Source: an uncultured Mucispirillum sp.
GTDB lineage: Bacteria; Chrysiogenota; Deferribacteres; Deferribacterales; Mucispirillaceae
Length of the DNA stretch: 64,000 nucleotides
NCBI GenBank assembly: GCA_944324465.1
Contig: CALUWI010000003.1
Coordinates: 121,379 to 185,378 of the forward strand
Direction of reading: 5' to 3'
Position numbers and translations under genes: made by a program. The first letter of the stretch is position 1. The number at the start of each line of letters is the position of its first letter. The notes under the pieces were generated by a model, which ran no database searches, was not told where the DNA came from, and worked only from the letters and a program-made list of their open reading frames with translations. Positions 6,937-15,653 of this stretch are shown in pieces.

Positions 6937-7233
6937 ATTTTTATTCTTTTATTATTAATATTTTTTATAATTTCTATTTTTATATCATATTAAATTTATC
7001 TTATATATTATTTATAAATTAGAACAAATTTTTTATTTATAATTTTTGAATTAAAGCCGATAAGTAAAAAAGTGATACTTTATAATAATTTATAAAAATA
7101 TTTCATTGCAAAATAAATAAAAATATATTAAACTACTGATAGTGTCAAAAAGTGCAGAATTTTATATTATTTTTCTATGAAATTGAAGTAATAGTATATT
7201 ATATATTATTGTAGAATAATAAGGAGTTATTTA
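6937..7233. other. AT-rich intergenic region upstream of the YhdH-like gene
   Basis: About 300 bases, very AT-rich. The promoter of the downstream reductase must lie here, but I see no pair of -35/-10 boxes that stands out. The ribosome site AAGGAGTT lies just before the ATG at 7234. No RNA gene or repeat seen. Confidence 0.4.
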
Positions 7234-8229
7234 ATGAGTACATTTAGATCTTTTGTTATTAAAGAAAACAATGGAGCTATTATTAAAGATGTAGTTTTGG
7301 AAAATACTGAAAATTTACCTGCTGGTGATGTTTTAATTAAAGTAATGTATTCTACTATAAACTCTTATGATGTACTTTTTTCAAGAGAAAATACTCCTTT
7401 TCGCAATAATACATATCCTTATGTTCCAGGTGTTGATGCTGCTGGTATCGTTGTAGAATCTAACTCTACTCATTACAGAGAAGGAGATGAAGTATTAATA
7501 TTTGGCAGTGGTTTAGGGCAGGATGTGCCAGGTGGTTTTGGTCAGTTTGTCCGTGTTCCTGAATCATGGATTGTGAGTCTGCCTACAGGTCTTTCCATGC
7601 AGGACAGTATGACTCTTGGCTCTGATGGTATAGCTGCTGCTATTGCAGTTATGGAAATTATGGCTGCTGGTATTCAAAGTAACTCAAAAGATGTTATTGT
7701 GGGCGGTTCATCATACGGTATTGGTGCTTTTGCTGTTTCTATACTTAGTTTATGCGGTTATAATGTTACTGCCGTTACTAAATACATGGAGTGTGAGGAT
7801 TTTATCTATGAATTAGGAGCAAAAAAAGTTATTAGTTTAGACAGTTTTGTAGAGAAATCTGGTAAACATTTATTAGAAGATAAATACGTAGCAGGTATTG
7901 ATACACTTGGCGGTGATGTACTTAACACTATGATTCGTTCTGTTAAAGGCGGTTCAACTATTGCTGTATGTGGAGCTGTTCTTAGTGAAACATTTTCTGC
8001 ATCATTACTTCCTTTAATATTAAGGGGTATAAATCTTGTTGGCATTGATTCTCTTAGATGCTCCCATAGTTTAAAAAGGGAAGCTCTCTATAAACTTGCA
8101 GGCGACTGGTATCTTAAAACTCTTTCATTTATGTGTAATGAAATATCTATTTTTGAAATCAACGAATATCTTGATAAAATGAATAATAACCCAATCAAAG
8201 GAAGGATTGTTATTAATCATAAGTTATAG
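7234..8229 (+). CDS. YhdH/AcuI-family NADPH-dependent reductase (MDR superfamily)
   Basis: A 331-residue medium-chain dehydrogenase/reductase. It follows E. coli YhdH (AcuI, acryloyl-CoA reductase) along its length: YPYVPGVDAAG for the catalytic domain, a Rossmann glycine motif IVGGSSYGIGAFAVS (about 155-170), GAIDTLGGDVL-like strand AGIDTLGGDVLN, and the family-specific LRGINLVGIDSL. The zinc-binding cysteines of alcohol dehydrogenases are absent, as expected for this branch. It probably reduces an acrylyl-CoA-like or quinone-like substrate in the cytosol. It overlaps no upstream gene, has an AAGGAG site, and ends 31 bases before the next start. Confidence 0.85.
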   Translation: MSTFRSFVIKENNGAIIKDVVLENTENLPAGDVLIKVMYSTINSYDVLFSRENTPFRNNTYPYVPGVDAAGIVVESNSTHYREGDEVLIFGSGLGQDVPGGFGQFVRVPESWIVSLPTGLSMQDSMTLGSDGIAAAIAVMEIMAAGIQSNSKDVIVGGSSYGIGAFAVSILSLCGYNVTAVTKYMECEDFIYELGAKKVISLDSFVEKSGKHLLEDKYVAGIDTLGGDVLNTMIRSVKGGSTIAVCGAVLSETFSASLLPLILRGINLVGIDSLRCSHSLKREALYKLAGDWYLKTLSFMCNEISIFEINEYLDKMNNNPIKGRIVINHKL

Positions 8230-8260
8230 TTGTTTAATATGTTTCATTAGGCAGGTTTTT

Positions 8261-9364
8261 ATGCTGCGTGTTGTTCTATTTGCTTTTTTCATGCTGGTTT
8301 CTTTCAATCTGATGGCAGCACCTGCTGTTAGTTTTATAGAGTTTACACCGATTGCTGCTATTTCAGATGGTTATTCTTTTGGCATATCAGAGTTAAATGT
8401 AAATAAACGCACAATTTATACTATCAGTTTTAAAAAAGGAAAAGATGTTTTTGCGGTAACTCCAGAAAATATGCTGCGTGGATATTATCCAGACCTTACT
8501 TTCACAGGGCTTGCTATTAATAAAAACACAATAATCATAGGTGGTAAGGAAAGATATGCTTCTAACACACCATGGATTTTTATGTTTACTATTCAGGATA
8601 AAAAAATATCTATTGCAGATATTATTACTAAAGCTACAGTAAATGAGTATAAGTATAATTTTGAATACAATCTTCCAAGTATTGATGCTCCAAGCAGTCT
8701 GCCAGATGTAGATAAGGATAAAAAGGCAGAAATAGAGCTGGATTTTTATGAAACAGGTATCACATTATATGCAGAAGTAAGAGATGAAAGCCTGAATATA
8801 GATTATTCATCATCAAAGTATAATGATATTTTTAATGTGCTTGATGTTATGGAAGAAAAAGATGATTACCAGTTTATGCAGTATTTAATATATGGTGCTC
8901 TTGCAGGCAGGCTTACAAAACAGCAGGCAGAAGAAATGTATATAAGCCAGATTAGAGAATCAAACCTAAAGCTGCAGCAGCTTATTGCAAATATGAAACG
9001 AATAAAAGAACTTTCAGTGCAGCATAATCTAGGCAGTCAAATGGTGGAATATTTGTCAAGAGATATGGAACAGGATGAACTTTTTCAGCTTATAGATACT
9101 CTTTCAAACAGCAAGGAATTTAAAAAACGTATACTGCTTTTAGATGAACAGTTGAAACTTTTAAAAATAGATGAAGTAATATTAAATGACTTTGCAACAT
9201 ATATAAGCGGGTATTTATCTAATACAGATTTTACAGATTTATTAACTATAGCGGCTGCCCCATCATATATAGATATTAATACTATTATCTCAAATATTTT
9301 TATTTTAGATAATATTATGCATAAATATGGTTATAAAATAGTTTATTTAAAAGCAAGCATATAA
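8261..9364 (+). CDS. Secreted protein of unknown function
   Basis: I chose the ATG at 8261 because it gives a clean Sec signal peptide (MLRVVLFAFFMLVSFNLMAA) behind an AGGCAGG site. An earlier in-frame start at 8207 would overlap the reductase gene and bury the signal. The mature protein has a beta-rich first half, including a calcium-loop-like DVDKDKKAEIELDF segment reminiscent of FG-GAP blades. The second half is helical with coiled-coil tendency (about residues 190-300). No family is recognised. It is followed 29 bases later by a membrane glycosyltransferase and may share its transcript. Confidence 0.6.
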   Translation: MLRVVLFAFFMLVSFNLMAAPAVSFIEFTPIAAISDGYSFGISELNVNKRTIYTISFKKGKDVFAVTPENMLRGYYPDLTFTGLAINKNTIIIGGKERYASNTPWIFMFTIQDKKISIADIITKATVNEYKYNFEYNLPSIDAPSSLPDVDKDKKAEIELDFYETGITLYAEVRDESLNIDYSSSKYNDIFNVLDVMEEKDDYQFMQYLIYGALAGRLTKQQAEEMYISQIRESNLKLQQLIANMKRIKELSVQHNLGSQMVEYLSRDMEQDELFQLIDTLSNSKEFKKRILLLDEQLKLLKIDEVILNDFATYISGYLSNTDFTDLLTIAAAPSYIDINTIISNIFILDNIMHKYGYKIVYLKASI

Positions 9365-9393
9365 ATAAAGCGGTGTGTAAAAGAGGTTAGTAT

Positions 9394-10716
9394 ATGACAA
9401 AAACAAATAGAATGGCAGGTTTTTTTATTATTTTAGCAGCAATATATTACTGCTGGAATGCTTATGTATTACCAGTAAGGGGCGATGAAGCATATCTTTA
9501 TTTAAAAAGTATAGGTCTTTCCTGGACAACTCTTGCACCAACTGGTTTGATTGAATATATACTTAAAGGTATGGATTTTTTTGGCTCATCTGCATTACAG
9601 TTAAGGCTGCCGTCTATTATTTTTATATCATTTTCTGCTCTTATTGTATATGAACTTACATTGAAAATATCAGATACTTATGGTGCATGGTTTAGTATGG
9701 TATTATTTTTTGTTTCACCATCAATAACATATTCATATATGTCTATGACACCTAATGCTCTTTTAATTTTCTGCTTTGCTTCATATATATATGCTTTTTA
9801 TATGATAGCATCTGGTGATAAATCTGTAAAATACTATATCTGGCTTACTGTATCTATAATTTTTGCTATTAGTGTAGATTTTTCAGGAATACTGCTTTTA
9901 TTAAATCATATAGTATACAGTTTTATAAAAAAGGATATTCTTGCTGATAAAAAGTATTTACTTGTTACAGCTTTATCTGCTGCAGCATTATTAATACTTG
10001 CATTATGCCATTATTATGGAGCATTTGATTTATTTTATAAATATCCTGTTGAGCCAAGAAATCAGTTTATATACAGAATTTTATTGTTTATAATTATATA
10101 TCTGCCTGTTATCTTTATTATTTTTGCAACAATCAGAAATAAAAAAATAGACGATAAAGTACTTCCATTATTAACAGCATGTATTATTTTTGCTGCAGGC
10201 GGTATTGTTTTTAGCATAGTTTCTAATTATGATGTTCGTAATTTAGGAGCATTACTTATTCCTGCTGTAGTATTGGCTGGCTATTATTATGAAATATATG
10301 GATATAAAATAACAATTGGTGTTATTACTGCAGTTTTAGTGCTTGTATCTGTATATACAAATATCAGCAGTAAATCACTTCTTACACCAAAATATATGGA
10401 TAATACAAGGGTATATGAATCTATCCGCATATCTATGCAGAGTATATTAGGCAGTTATGGCAACTGTATTTTCAGCCATGACCCAGAATTATCATCTATT
10501 CTTTCATATAACACATTTACTTATCCAGAAGCCTGCACTGTAGATGTATGCGACAGTACATCTGGAGTATATGTTTCAAAAGAAAAAGCTGATGATTTAG
10601 ATAAATATTTTGAAGAAGTCCATGAAGCAAATATTTACAGATTTATGAGTGTAAAAGATGGTGAATTTAAATTATATTTTTATCAAGTAGAAGGTTTAAA
10701 AAATCATAAAAAATAA
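9394..10716 (+). CDS. GT39/ArnT-like membrane glycosyltransferase
   Basis: A 440-residue polytopic protein with roughly ten membrane helices. The first periplasmic loop carries the acidic pair RGDEAYLY (Asp31, Glu32) diagnostic of GT-C glycosyltransferases of the GT39/ArnT/PMT group, which transfer sugars from polyprenyl-phosphate donors to lipid A, proteins or other envelope acceptors. LRLPSIIF and the SYMSMTPNALL helix are also typical. The C-terminal 100 residues form a soluble periplasmic part. Donor and acceptor cannot be deduced. It is followed by a 66-bp structured repeat and a convergent gene. Confidence 0.75.
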   Translation: MTKTNRMAGFFIILAAIYYCWNAYVLPVRGDEAYLYLKSIGLSWTTLAPTGLIEYILKGMDFFGSSALQLRLPSIIFISFSALIVYELTLKISDTYGAWFSMVLFFVSPSITYSYMSMTPNALLIFCFASYIYAFYMIASGDKSVKYYIWLTVSIIFAISVDFSGILLLLNHIVYSFIKKDILADKKYLLVTALSAAALLILALCHYYGAFDLFYKYPVEPRNQFIYRILLFIIIYLPVIFIIFATIRNKKIDDKVLPLLTACIIFAAGGIVFSIVSNYDVRNLGALLIPAVVLAGYYYEIYGYKITIGVITAVLVLVSVYTNISSKSLLTPKYMDNTRVYESIRISMQSILGSYGNCIFSHDPELSSILSYNTFTYPEACTVDVCDSTSGVYVSKEKADDLDKYFEEVHEANIYRFMSVKDGEFKLYFYQVEGLKNHKK

Positions 10717-10723
10717 GTTAGGG

Positions 10724-10789
10724 GAGCGTTTTTTGCGACGCAAGCATTTCCCGACTGGATAAGGAGGAAGTAGAAATGCGTAGCTGGAC
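10724..10789 (+). repeat. 66-bp structured repeat, copy 2
   Basis: It starts GAGCGTTTTTTGCGA and ends GCTGGAC, like 6404-6469 read on the other strand. The interior hairpin is GCATTTC/GAAATGC, different in sequence from copy 1 but still complementary. Similarity continues a few bases upstream (AGTTAGGG against AGTAAGGC). It lies eight bases after the glycosyltransferase stop, between convergent genes. Confidence 0.75.
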
Positions 10790-10833
10790 TATATTTTTTA
10801 TTATTGTTTAAATTGATATTCTAGCTGATGTTA

Positions 10834-11673
10834 TTAAGCAGTTAATGATATAAGCAAGCCAGTATTATAAGAAGATACACTTATATTCTGATTATTTTTT
10901 TGCTGTATTGATGGAACATTGCTTTCTATTGTATTTTGAGCTGGTGCCTGTGTTTCAAATGTATTATTAGTATTATTTGCTTTATCTGCACTTTCTTTCG
11001 ACAAAATATTACCTGTTTCTGTATTATTTGCTGCATTTTTTTGACTATTTAGCTCTTTTCTTGCTTCGCTCATCATCTGCCTTGCAGCTGAGGCTACTTT
11101 TTGGTCCTGACCTGATGGTTCAGCAGGGGCAAGAGCAGCTTTAATAATTACCTGAGCTTTTGCAATAGTTGCTTCTGGGTTACCGTCAACTGGTGAAGTG
11201 TCAATATTTACACTGCCGCCAACGGCATACTGCTTACCATCTGGTCCAGTTTGATAATCATAAGTTGCTCCACCCTTAACATAAGAGCCGCCTGCTGCAA
11301 TATGTGCCTGTTCATGAGTTTTTACTTCTCTATCTCTTGATTTAAGTTCATCTATTTGTTTTTGTTCTTCTTCTGATAATTGTTTATCAGAATTACTGCT
11401 GCTGTTTTTTTCAGGTCTTGAAGCAAGTATTTCTTCGCCTGTTAAATATGATGAAGAACTTTCGCTGTTATTAGAATTATTACTTGAAGTGTTTTTATTG
11501 TTTTCTTTATAAGTGCTTGATACTGCTTGAGTTTGAACAGATTTCTCATCTACTGCTTTAATATTTTCTTGAGCTTGAGAATTAGACGCATTATTAGTGC
11601 TTGATGTTTCATACTGAGATGAAGTAACTGGAACATAGTTGTAAAAAGAATTTGTTAAAGCAGAAACACTCAT
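10834..11673 (-). CDS. SprA-related putative metalloprotease
   Basis: A 279-residue protein. The first ~95 residues are a low-complexity Ser/Asn/Thr/Gln linker. The conserved core (about 100-210) contains DREVKTHEQAHIAAGG with a zincin motif HEQAH (120-124), then GGATYDYQTGPDGKQYAVGG and NIDTSPVDGNPEATI, which match the SprA-related (CJM1_0395-type) putative metalloprotease family. The tail is again low-complexity. The family is conserved in many Proteobacteria and relatives, but its substrate is not established to my knowledge. The ATG has a GAGGAAATT ribosome site. It is convergent with the glycosyltransferase and divergent from the dcw cluster. Confidence 0.8.
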   Translation of the reverse strand: MSVSALTNSFYNYVPVTSSQYETSSTNNASNSQAQENIKAVDEKSVQTQAVSSTYKENNKNTSSNNSNNSESSSSYLTGEEILASRPEKNSSSNSDKQLSEEEQKQIDELKSRDREVKTHEQAHIAAGGSYVKGGATYDYQTGPDGKQYAVGGSVNIDTSPVDGNPEATIAKAQVIIKAALAPAEPSGQDQKVASAARQMMSEARKELNSQKNAANNTETGNILSKESADKANNTNNTFETQAPAQNTIESNVPSIQQKNNQNISVSSYNTGLLISLTA

Positions 11674-12196
11674 AATTTCCTCATCAATAATGGAAGAAAC
11701 CAGGCGTGCTGCCTTAATATCAACCTTTTATATAATCTACTTCGTATAATATAGACTATATTTGATTATTTTGCAAGTAGAAATAATTATAAATTAATTT
11801 AAAAAACAGCCTGCTTTTTTTAGATAAAAATAAGATTTACACTGCTGAACAGATTTCTAGTAAATTTTATTCATATTGCTTAAAAATTAATCAAATATGT
11901 ATAGAACAAATGTTGTATTTTGTTTGCTATATCAAGAAAAATACGAAAAAAATAAAAATTTTTTTTATTTTATTTTCTAAACTGCAGTATGTGTTGATAT
12001 TGTATTCATATCTTATTGATAAACCATTATATTTTTATGAAAAGTTATAGTAAAAATATTTTTATATAAAATGGTGTGTATGATATTTTTATGTATTTTA
12101 TAAATATTTCATAAAAAAATAATGTAAAATAATATTTATTTATAATTATTTAATATTTTTATAAAAAAATAATATAAGAATATATGCTTAAATTAC
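11674..12196. other. Long AT-rich intergenic region between divergent sprA-like gene and mraZ
   Basis: More than 500 bases with an extreme A+T content and many runs of A or T. I see no convincing gene, RNA or DnaA-box cluster in it. The dcw promoter and MraZ operator lie at its right end (see 12197-12282). Confidence 0.5.
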
Positions 12197-12225
12197 TTGA
12201 CTAATTCTAAAAATTTTATTACAAA
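12197..12225 (+). promoter_or_regulatory. Predicted sigma-70-type promoter of the dcw cluster
   Basis: TTGACT (12197-12202) and TACAAA (12220-12225) are separated by 17 bases. The -10 box touches the first ATGG repeat of the MraZ operator, so a bound MraZ would block the start of transcription. Confidence 0.6.
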
Positions 12226-12279
12226 TGGGAAAGGATGGCATAAAATGTATCAAAATGTCATAAGATGTATAAAGAGGGT
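12225..12279 (+). promoter_or_regulatory. MraZ operator: five 10-bp-periodic repeats
   Basis: ATGG, ATGG, ATGT, ATGT and ATGT start at 12225, 12235, 12245, 12255 and 12265, exactly 10 bases apart. An AGGG follows at 12275. MraZ is a ring-shaped repressor of dcw operons that binds several direct repeats spaced by one helical turn, so this array immediately upstream of mraZ is its expected operator. The repeat unit differs from the TGGG/GTGGGA forms described elsewhere. Confidence 0.7.
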
Positions 12280-12282
12280 TAA

Positions 12283-12744
12283 GTGGGATTTTCTGGTAAC
12301 TATCTGAACAAGTTTGATGAAGCTGGCAGATTAAGTCTTCCTTCAAAAATGCGTGAAGAACTTCGTGCGAGCTTTGGTAACGATACGCTGATGGCTTATA
12401 CCTTTGGCGGGATAGTGAGAGTCTACCCAAAATCCGTTTATGATATGAATATGAAAAATATGCATGAAGCTGCTAAGAAAGATGTAAATACATATAAATT
12501 ATTTAGAAAGATAAGTTCATCAGCTTTTGCTGTAGAAATAAACAGCTCAGGTAGAATGAATATACCTGCACAAATAAGGCAGAGTGCTGATTTAAAAGAA
12601 GAATGTTATGTTATCGGAGCTTATGATGTTATAGAGCTCTGGAACAAAGAAAAATGGGAAAAAGAAAGTGCTTCTTTTGATTTAGACTTAGAAAACAATG
12701 CTGATGTGTTAGCAGGTTTTATGCATATGCTTGTTTCGGAGTAA
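12283..12744 (+). CDS. mraZ: MraZ transcriptional regulator of the dcw cluster
   Basis: A 153-residue protein with two AbrB-like MraZ repeats. The first is NKFDEAGRLSLPSKMREEL (about 8-26); the second is EINSSGRMNIPAQIRQ (about 85-100). Both contain the D/S-x-x-GR-x-x-(I/L)P motif. The start is a GTG at 12283 behind AGAGGG. MraZ represses its own operon in several bacteria and may also affect RsmH. It heads the cluster, as in most bacteria, directly downstream of an array of 10-bp-spaced repeats. Confidence 0.95.
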   Translation: MGFSGNYLNKFDEAGRLSLPSKMREELRASFGNDTLMAYTFGGIVRVYPKSVYDMNMKNMHEAAKKDVNTYKLFRKISSSAFAVEINSSGRMNIPAQIRQSADLKEECYVIGAYDVIELWNKEKWEKESASFDLDLENNADVLAGFMHMLVSE

Positions 12745-12749
12745 TATAA

Positions 12750-13673
12750 GTGCATATCTCCGTTTTATATTATGAATTAATTGATAATTTAAATGTTTCT
12801 GATGATGGTATATATGTTGACTGCACTGGCGGTGGTGGAGGCCATGCCAGTCTGCTGCTTGAAAGGCTTGGAGAAAATGGCAGGCTTATAGTTCTTGACA
12901 GGGATATAGAGGCTGTTGCAAGGCTTAAAGACAAGTTTGCAGAAGATAAAAGAGTAGATGTAGTGCACAGCAATTTTGCAGATATTGATACTGCTCTTTT
13001 AAGCAGAAATATTGAAAAAGTAGATGGGATATATGCAGACTTTGGCGTATCATCTTTTCAGCTTCAGGAGGCTGAACGCGGCTTTTCTTTTAGGAAAGAC
13101 GGACCCCTGGATATGCGTATGGATACTACATGTGGAGAGCCTGTAAGCGAAATAATTAATACTTATTCCGAAAGCAACCTTTCTACTATAATTTTTAAAT
13201 ATGGAGAGGAAAGATTTTCCCGCCAGATAGCTTCTGCAGTTGTAAAAAGGCGTGCAGTAAAGCCATTTACTACTACATTAGATTTTGCAGAAGTTGTTAA
13301 GGGGGCAATACCTAAAAAGTTCCATAAAAAAGGTATAAACCCTGCAACAAAAACTTTTCAGGCTTTCCGTATTTTTGTAAATGGGGAGCTTGATGCAGTA
13401 GAAACATTAATGAGTAAGATATCTTCTTTACTGAAACCTAATGGACGGTTTGCAGCAATATCATTCCATTCATTAGAGGACAGGATAGTAAAAGAATGGC
13501 TTCATCATTATGCTGCACCATGTACATGTCCAGACAGTTTTCCTGTATGTGTATGCGGCAAAGAGCCAGAAATGAAAGTAATAACTAAAAAGCCTATTGT
13601 ACCAAGTGAAAAAGAGGTAGCACAAAATCCTCTTTCCCGCAGTGCAAAATTAAGGGTGGCGGAGCGAATATAA
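12750..13673 (+). CDS. rsmH: 16S rRNA (cytosine-1402-N4)-methyltransferase RsmH
   Basis: A 307-residue SAM-dependent methyltransferase that modifies C1402 in the decoding centre of 16S rRNA. The SAM motif is YVDCTGGGGGHASLLL (about 22-37). Also present are the family block GFSFRKDGPLDMRMD, the KRTFQAFRI-like stretch KTFQAFRIFVNGEL, and SFHSLEDRIVK. The start is GTG behind GGAG, five bases after the mraZ stop. The C-terminal region contains the CxCxxxxxxCxCG cysteine cluster seen in many RsmH proteins. It overlaps ftsL by one base. Confidence 0.95.
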   Translation: MHISVLYYELIDNLNVSDDGIYVDCTGGGGGHASLLLERLGENGRLIVLDRDIEAVARLKDKFAEDKRVDVVHSNFADIDTALLSRNIEKVDGIYADFGVSSFQLQEAERGFSFRKDGPLDMRMDTTCGEPVSEIINTYSESNLSTIIFKYGEERFSRQIASAVVKRRAVKPFTTTLDFAEVVKGAIPKKFHKKGINPATKTFQAFRIFVNGELDAVETLMSKISSLLKPNGRFAAISFHSLEDRIVKEWLHHYAAPCTCPDSFPVCVCGKEPEMKVITKKPIVPSEKEVAQNPLSRSAKLRVAERI

Positions 13674-13975
13674 TGAGAGTAATAAGTCAAGAGAGAGTAG
13701 CAGGCATAGGCATATCGCTGGCACCTGTTATGGTTATCAGCACATTAATTTTTGTTTTTTGTATGGCAATACTTATGATATTTCGTCAGCACTGTATAAG
13801 CGAAGGCTATAAAATATCAGAACTTGCACTTGAACTTGACAGAAAAGCTCTACAGTATGAAGCTGTATCTCAAAAATATTCTGATGCATTAAGATGGGAA
13901 GTGCTTTTTAATAAAGCAGAAGACATGGGCTTTATTTTTCCTGTAGGCGGTAAAGTATATTATGTTCAAAAGTAG
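13673..13975 (+). CDS. ftsL: FtsL-like cell division protein
   Basis: A 100-residue single-pass membrane protein: short cytoplasmic N-terminus, membrane helix at about 18-38, then a heptad-rich periplasmic helix (about 45-75) and a short C-terminal segment (GFIFPVGGKVYYV). FtsL sequences diverge widely. The assignment rests on this architecture and on the position between rsmH and ftsI, where ftsL is almost always found. It would form the divisome scaffold with FtsQ and an FtsB-like partner, which is not in this window. It overlaps rsmH by one base and ftsI by 14. Confidence 0.8.
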   Translation: MRVISQERVAGIGISLAPVMVISTLIFVFCMAILMIFRQHCISEGYKISELALELDRKALQYEAVSQKYSDALRWEVLFNKAEDMGFIFPVGGKVYYVQK

Positions 13976-15653
13976 CACAATATTTAAGCTGTTCAGCATA
14001 TTTTCATTTGTTATTTTTGGTATAGTATTTCTCAAACTTTTTTATCTGCAGATAATACAGGGCGATAAATATGAGAAAATGGTGGAAGTGCAGAGTGACC
14101 CAAGATTATCTGTATTTACAGACAGAGGATATATTTATGACAAAGAGGGCAGGCTTTTAGCAAGAAATAAAAGTGCAGGCTCTCTTTATGCATATAGAAG
14201 GAATATTCCAAATAAATATGAATTTTTTAAAGCATTAGAAGAAAACGGCATAAAAGTAAGCCAGAAAACTAAAAAAGCTATAAAAGAAACAGATTCTTTT
14301 ACCTGGATAGCAAGGCAGATTGATTTAGAAAAAGCAGAACGGCTTGCTGAAACAATTCCAGGACTTGAATATTTTGTTGAAGATGCAAGATTTTACCCAC
14401 AAGGCTCATTAATGGCAAATATTGTGGGTTTTACTGGTTCTGATAATATAGGCAGAAGCGGCATAGAGTACTTTTTAAACAGCAAGTTAGAAGGTAAAAA
14501 AGTAAATGTTACAAGTATAAAAGATTCCAGAAGAAAAATTATTCTTTTTGAAGATAAAGGTGAGCTTGCCCGCCCTGATGCTCAGGTGTACTTAACTTTA
14601 TCATCAAGAATACAGGCTGGAGCTGAACATATATTAAGAGAAGGTGCAAAAACTTTTGGAGCAAAAAACGGCTCTGTTGTAGCAATGGATATAAAAACTG
14701 GGGAAATACTGCTTGCAGCTAATGTAAACAGCTTTAACCCACATGCATACTGGAAATATCCAAGTGCATACTGGAGCAACCATGGTTTTAATTATGTTTT
14801 TGAACCGGGCTCTATTTTTAAAACTGTAGCATTCAGCTATCTGCATAATAATGATAAGCTCGACAGGAACAGACTGATAGATACAAGTAAAAAAATTACT
14901 ATAGGAAAATACACTTATTCTGATACAAAATATTACGGCACATTAACTGTTGATGAAGTTTTTACTCATTCAAGTAATATTGGTATGACTCAGCTTATTA
15001 GAAATGAAAATAATAATAAGCAGGGTTTTTATGATTTTTTAATAAAATCAGGCTTTGGTGATAAAACAGGAATATATGGAGCAAGTGAGGAGGCAGGTAT
15101 TGTAAAGCCAGTTTCAGCCTGGTCTAAAACAAGCCTTACTTCTATGGCTATAGGTTATGAAGTGCTTGTAACACCATTACAGGTTGTTCGTTTTTATGGT
15201 GCTCTTGCAAATAACGGCATAATGGTAAACCCTAAAATTATATCTAAAATAGTTAAGGGAAATGAAATAGCTATACCAGAGCATGTGGAAACACAAGTTT
15301 TATCAAAAGAAACAGCAAGCTATATGCTTGATTTAATGCAGAAAACTGTTGAAGATGGTACAGGTAAAAAAGCTAAAACTCAGCTAACAAGGATAGCTGG
15401 CAAAACAGGAACTGCAAGGGTATATGATAATAAGGCTGGTGCATATTCTACTCAAAACTATTCTGCAAGTTTTGCAGGAGTTTTCCCAGCAGAAGACCCA
15501 AAAGTAGCGATGATAGTAGTATATGAATCACCTAGAAGCTCAATATACGGCGGTTCAACTGCTGCAAATGTTTTCAGACAGATTGCAGAATTTATATCTA
15601 CTGAAAAACATTACTTTGAACCAGAAATAGAGGTGGCAGTCCATGAAAATTAA
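13962..15653 (+). CDS. ftsI: Septal peptidoglycan transpeptidase FtsI (PBP3)
   Basis: A 563-residue class B penicillin-binding protein. It has an N-terminal membrane anchor (about 8-28), a dimerisation domain beginning DRGYIYDKEGRLLARN, and a transpeptidase domain with the three active-site motifs: SIFK at 284-287 (catalytic Ser284), SSN at 337-339 and KTG at 481-483. There is no PASTA domain, as usual for diderm bacteria. It crosslinks septal peptidoglycan together with FtsW, encoded five genes downstream. It overlaps ftsL by 14 bases and murE by 11, so translation is probably coupled. Confidence 0.95.
   Translation: MFKSSTIFKLFSIFSFVIFGIVFLKLFYLQIIQGDKYEKMVEVQSDPRLSVFTDRGYIYDKEGRLLARNKSAGSLYAYRRNIPNKYEFFKALEENGIKVSQKTKKAIKETDSFTWIARQIDLEKAERLAETIPGLEYFVEDARFYPQGSLMANIVGFTGSDNIGRSGIEYFLNSKLEGKKVNVTSIKDSRRKIILFEDKGELARPDAQVYLTLSSRIQAGAEHILREGAKTFGAKNGSVVAMDIKTGEILLAANVNSFNPHAYWKYPSAYWSNHGFNYVFEPGSIFKTVAFSYLHNNDKLDRNRLIDTSKKITIGKYTYSDTKYYGTLTVDEVFTHSSNIGMTQLIRNENNNKQGFYDFLIKSGFGDKTGIYGASEEAGIVKPVSAWSKTSLTSMAIGYEVLVTPLQVVRFYGALANNGIMVNPKIISKIVKGNEIAIPEHVETQVLSKETASYMLDLMQKTVEDGTGKKAKTQLTRIAGKTGTARVYDNKAGAYSTQNYSASFAGVFPAEDPKVAMIVVYESPRSSIYGGSTAANVFRQIAEFISTEKHYFEPEIEVAVHEN

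Noticed and set aside
8207..8260. Upstream start for the secreted protein at 8261
   Set aside because: It would overlap the reductase gene and place 18 residues before a clean signal peptide; AGGCAGG fits the ATG at 8261.
11700..12190. Very AT-rich region as a replication origin
   Set aside because: No cluster of DnaA boxes and no dnaA, dnaN or other origin-linked genes nearby.
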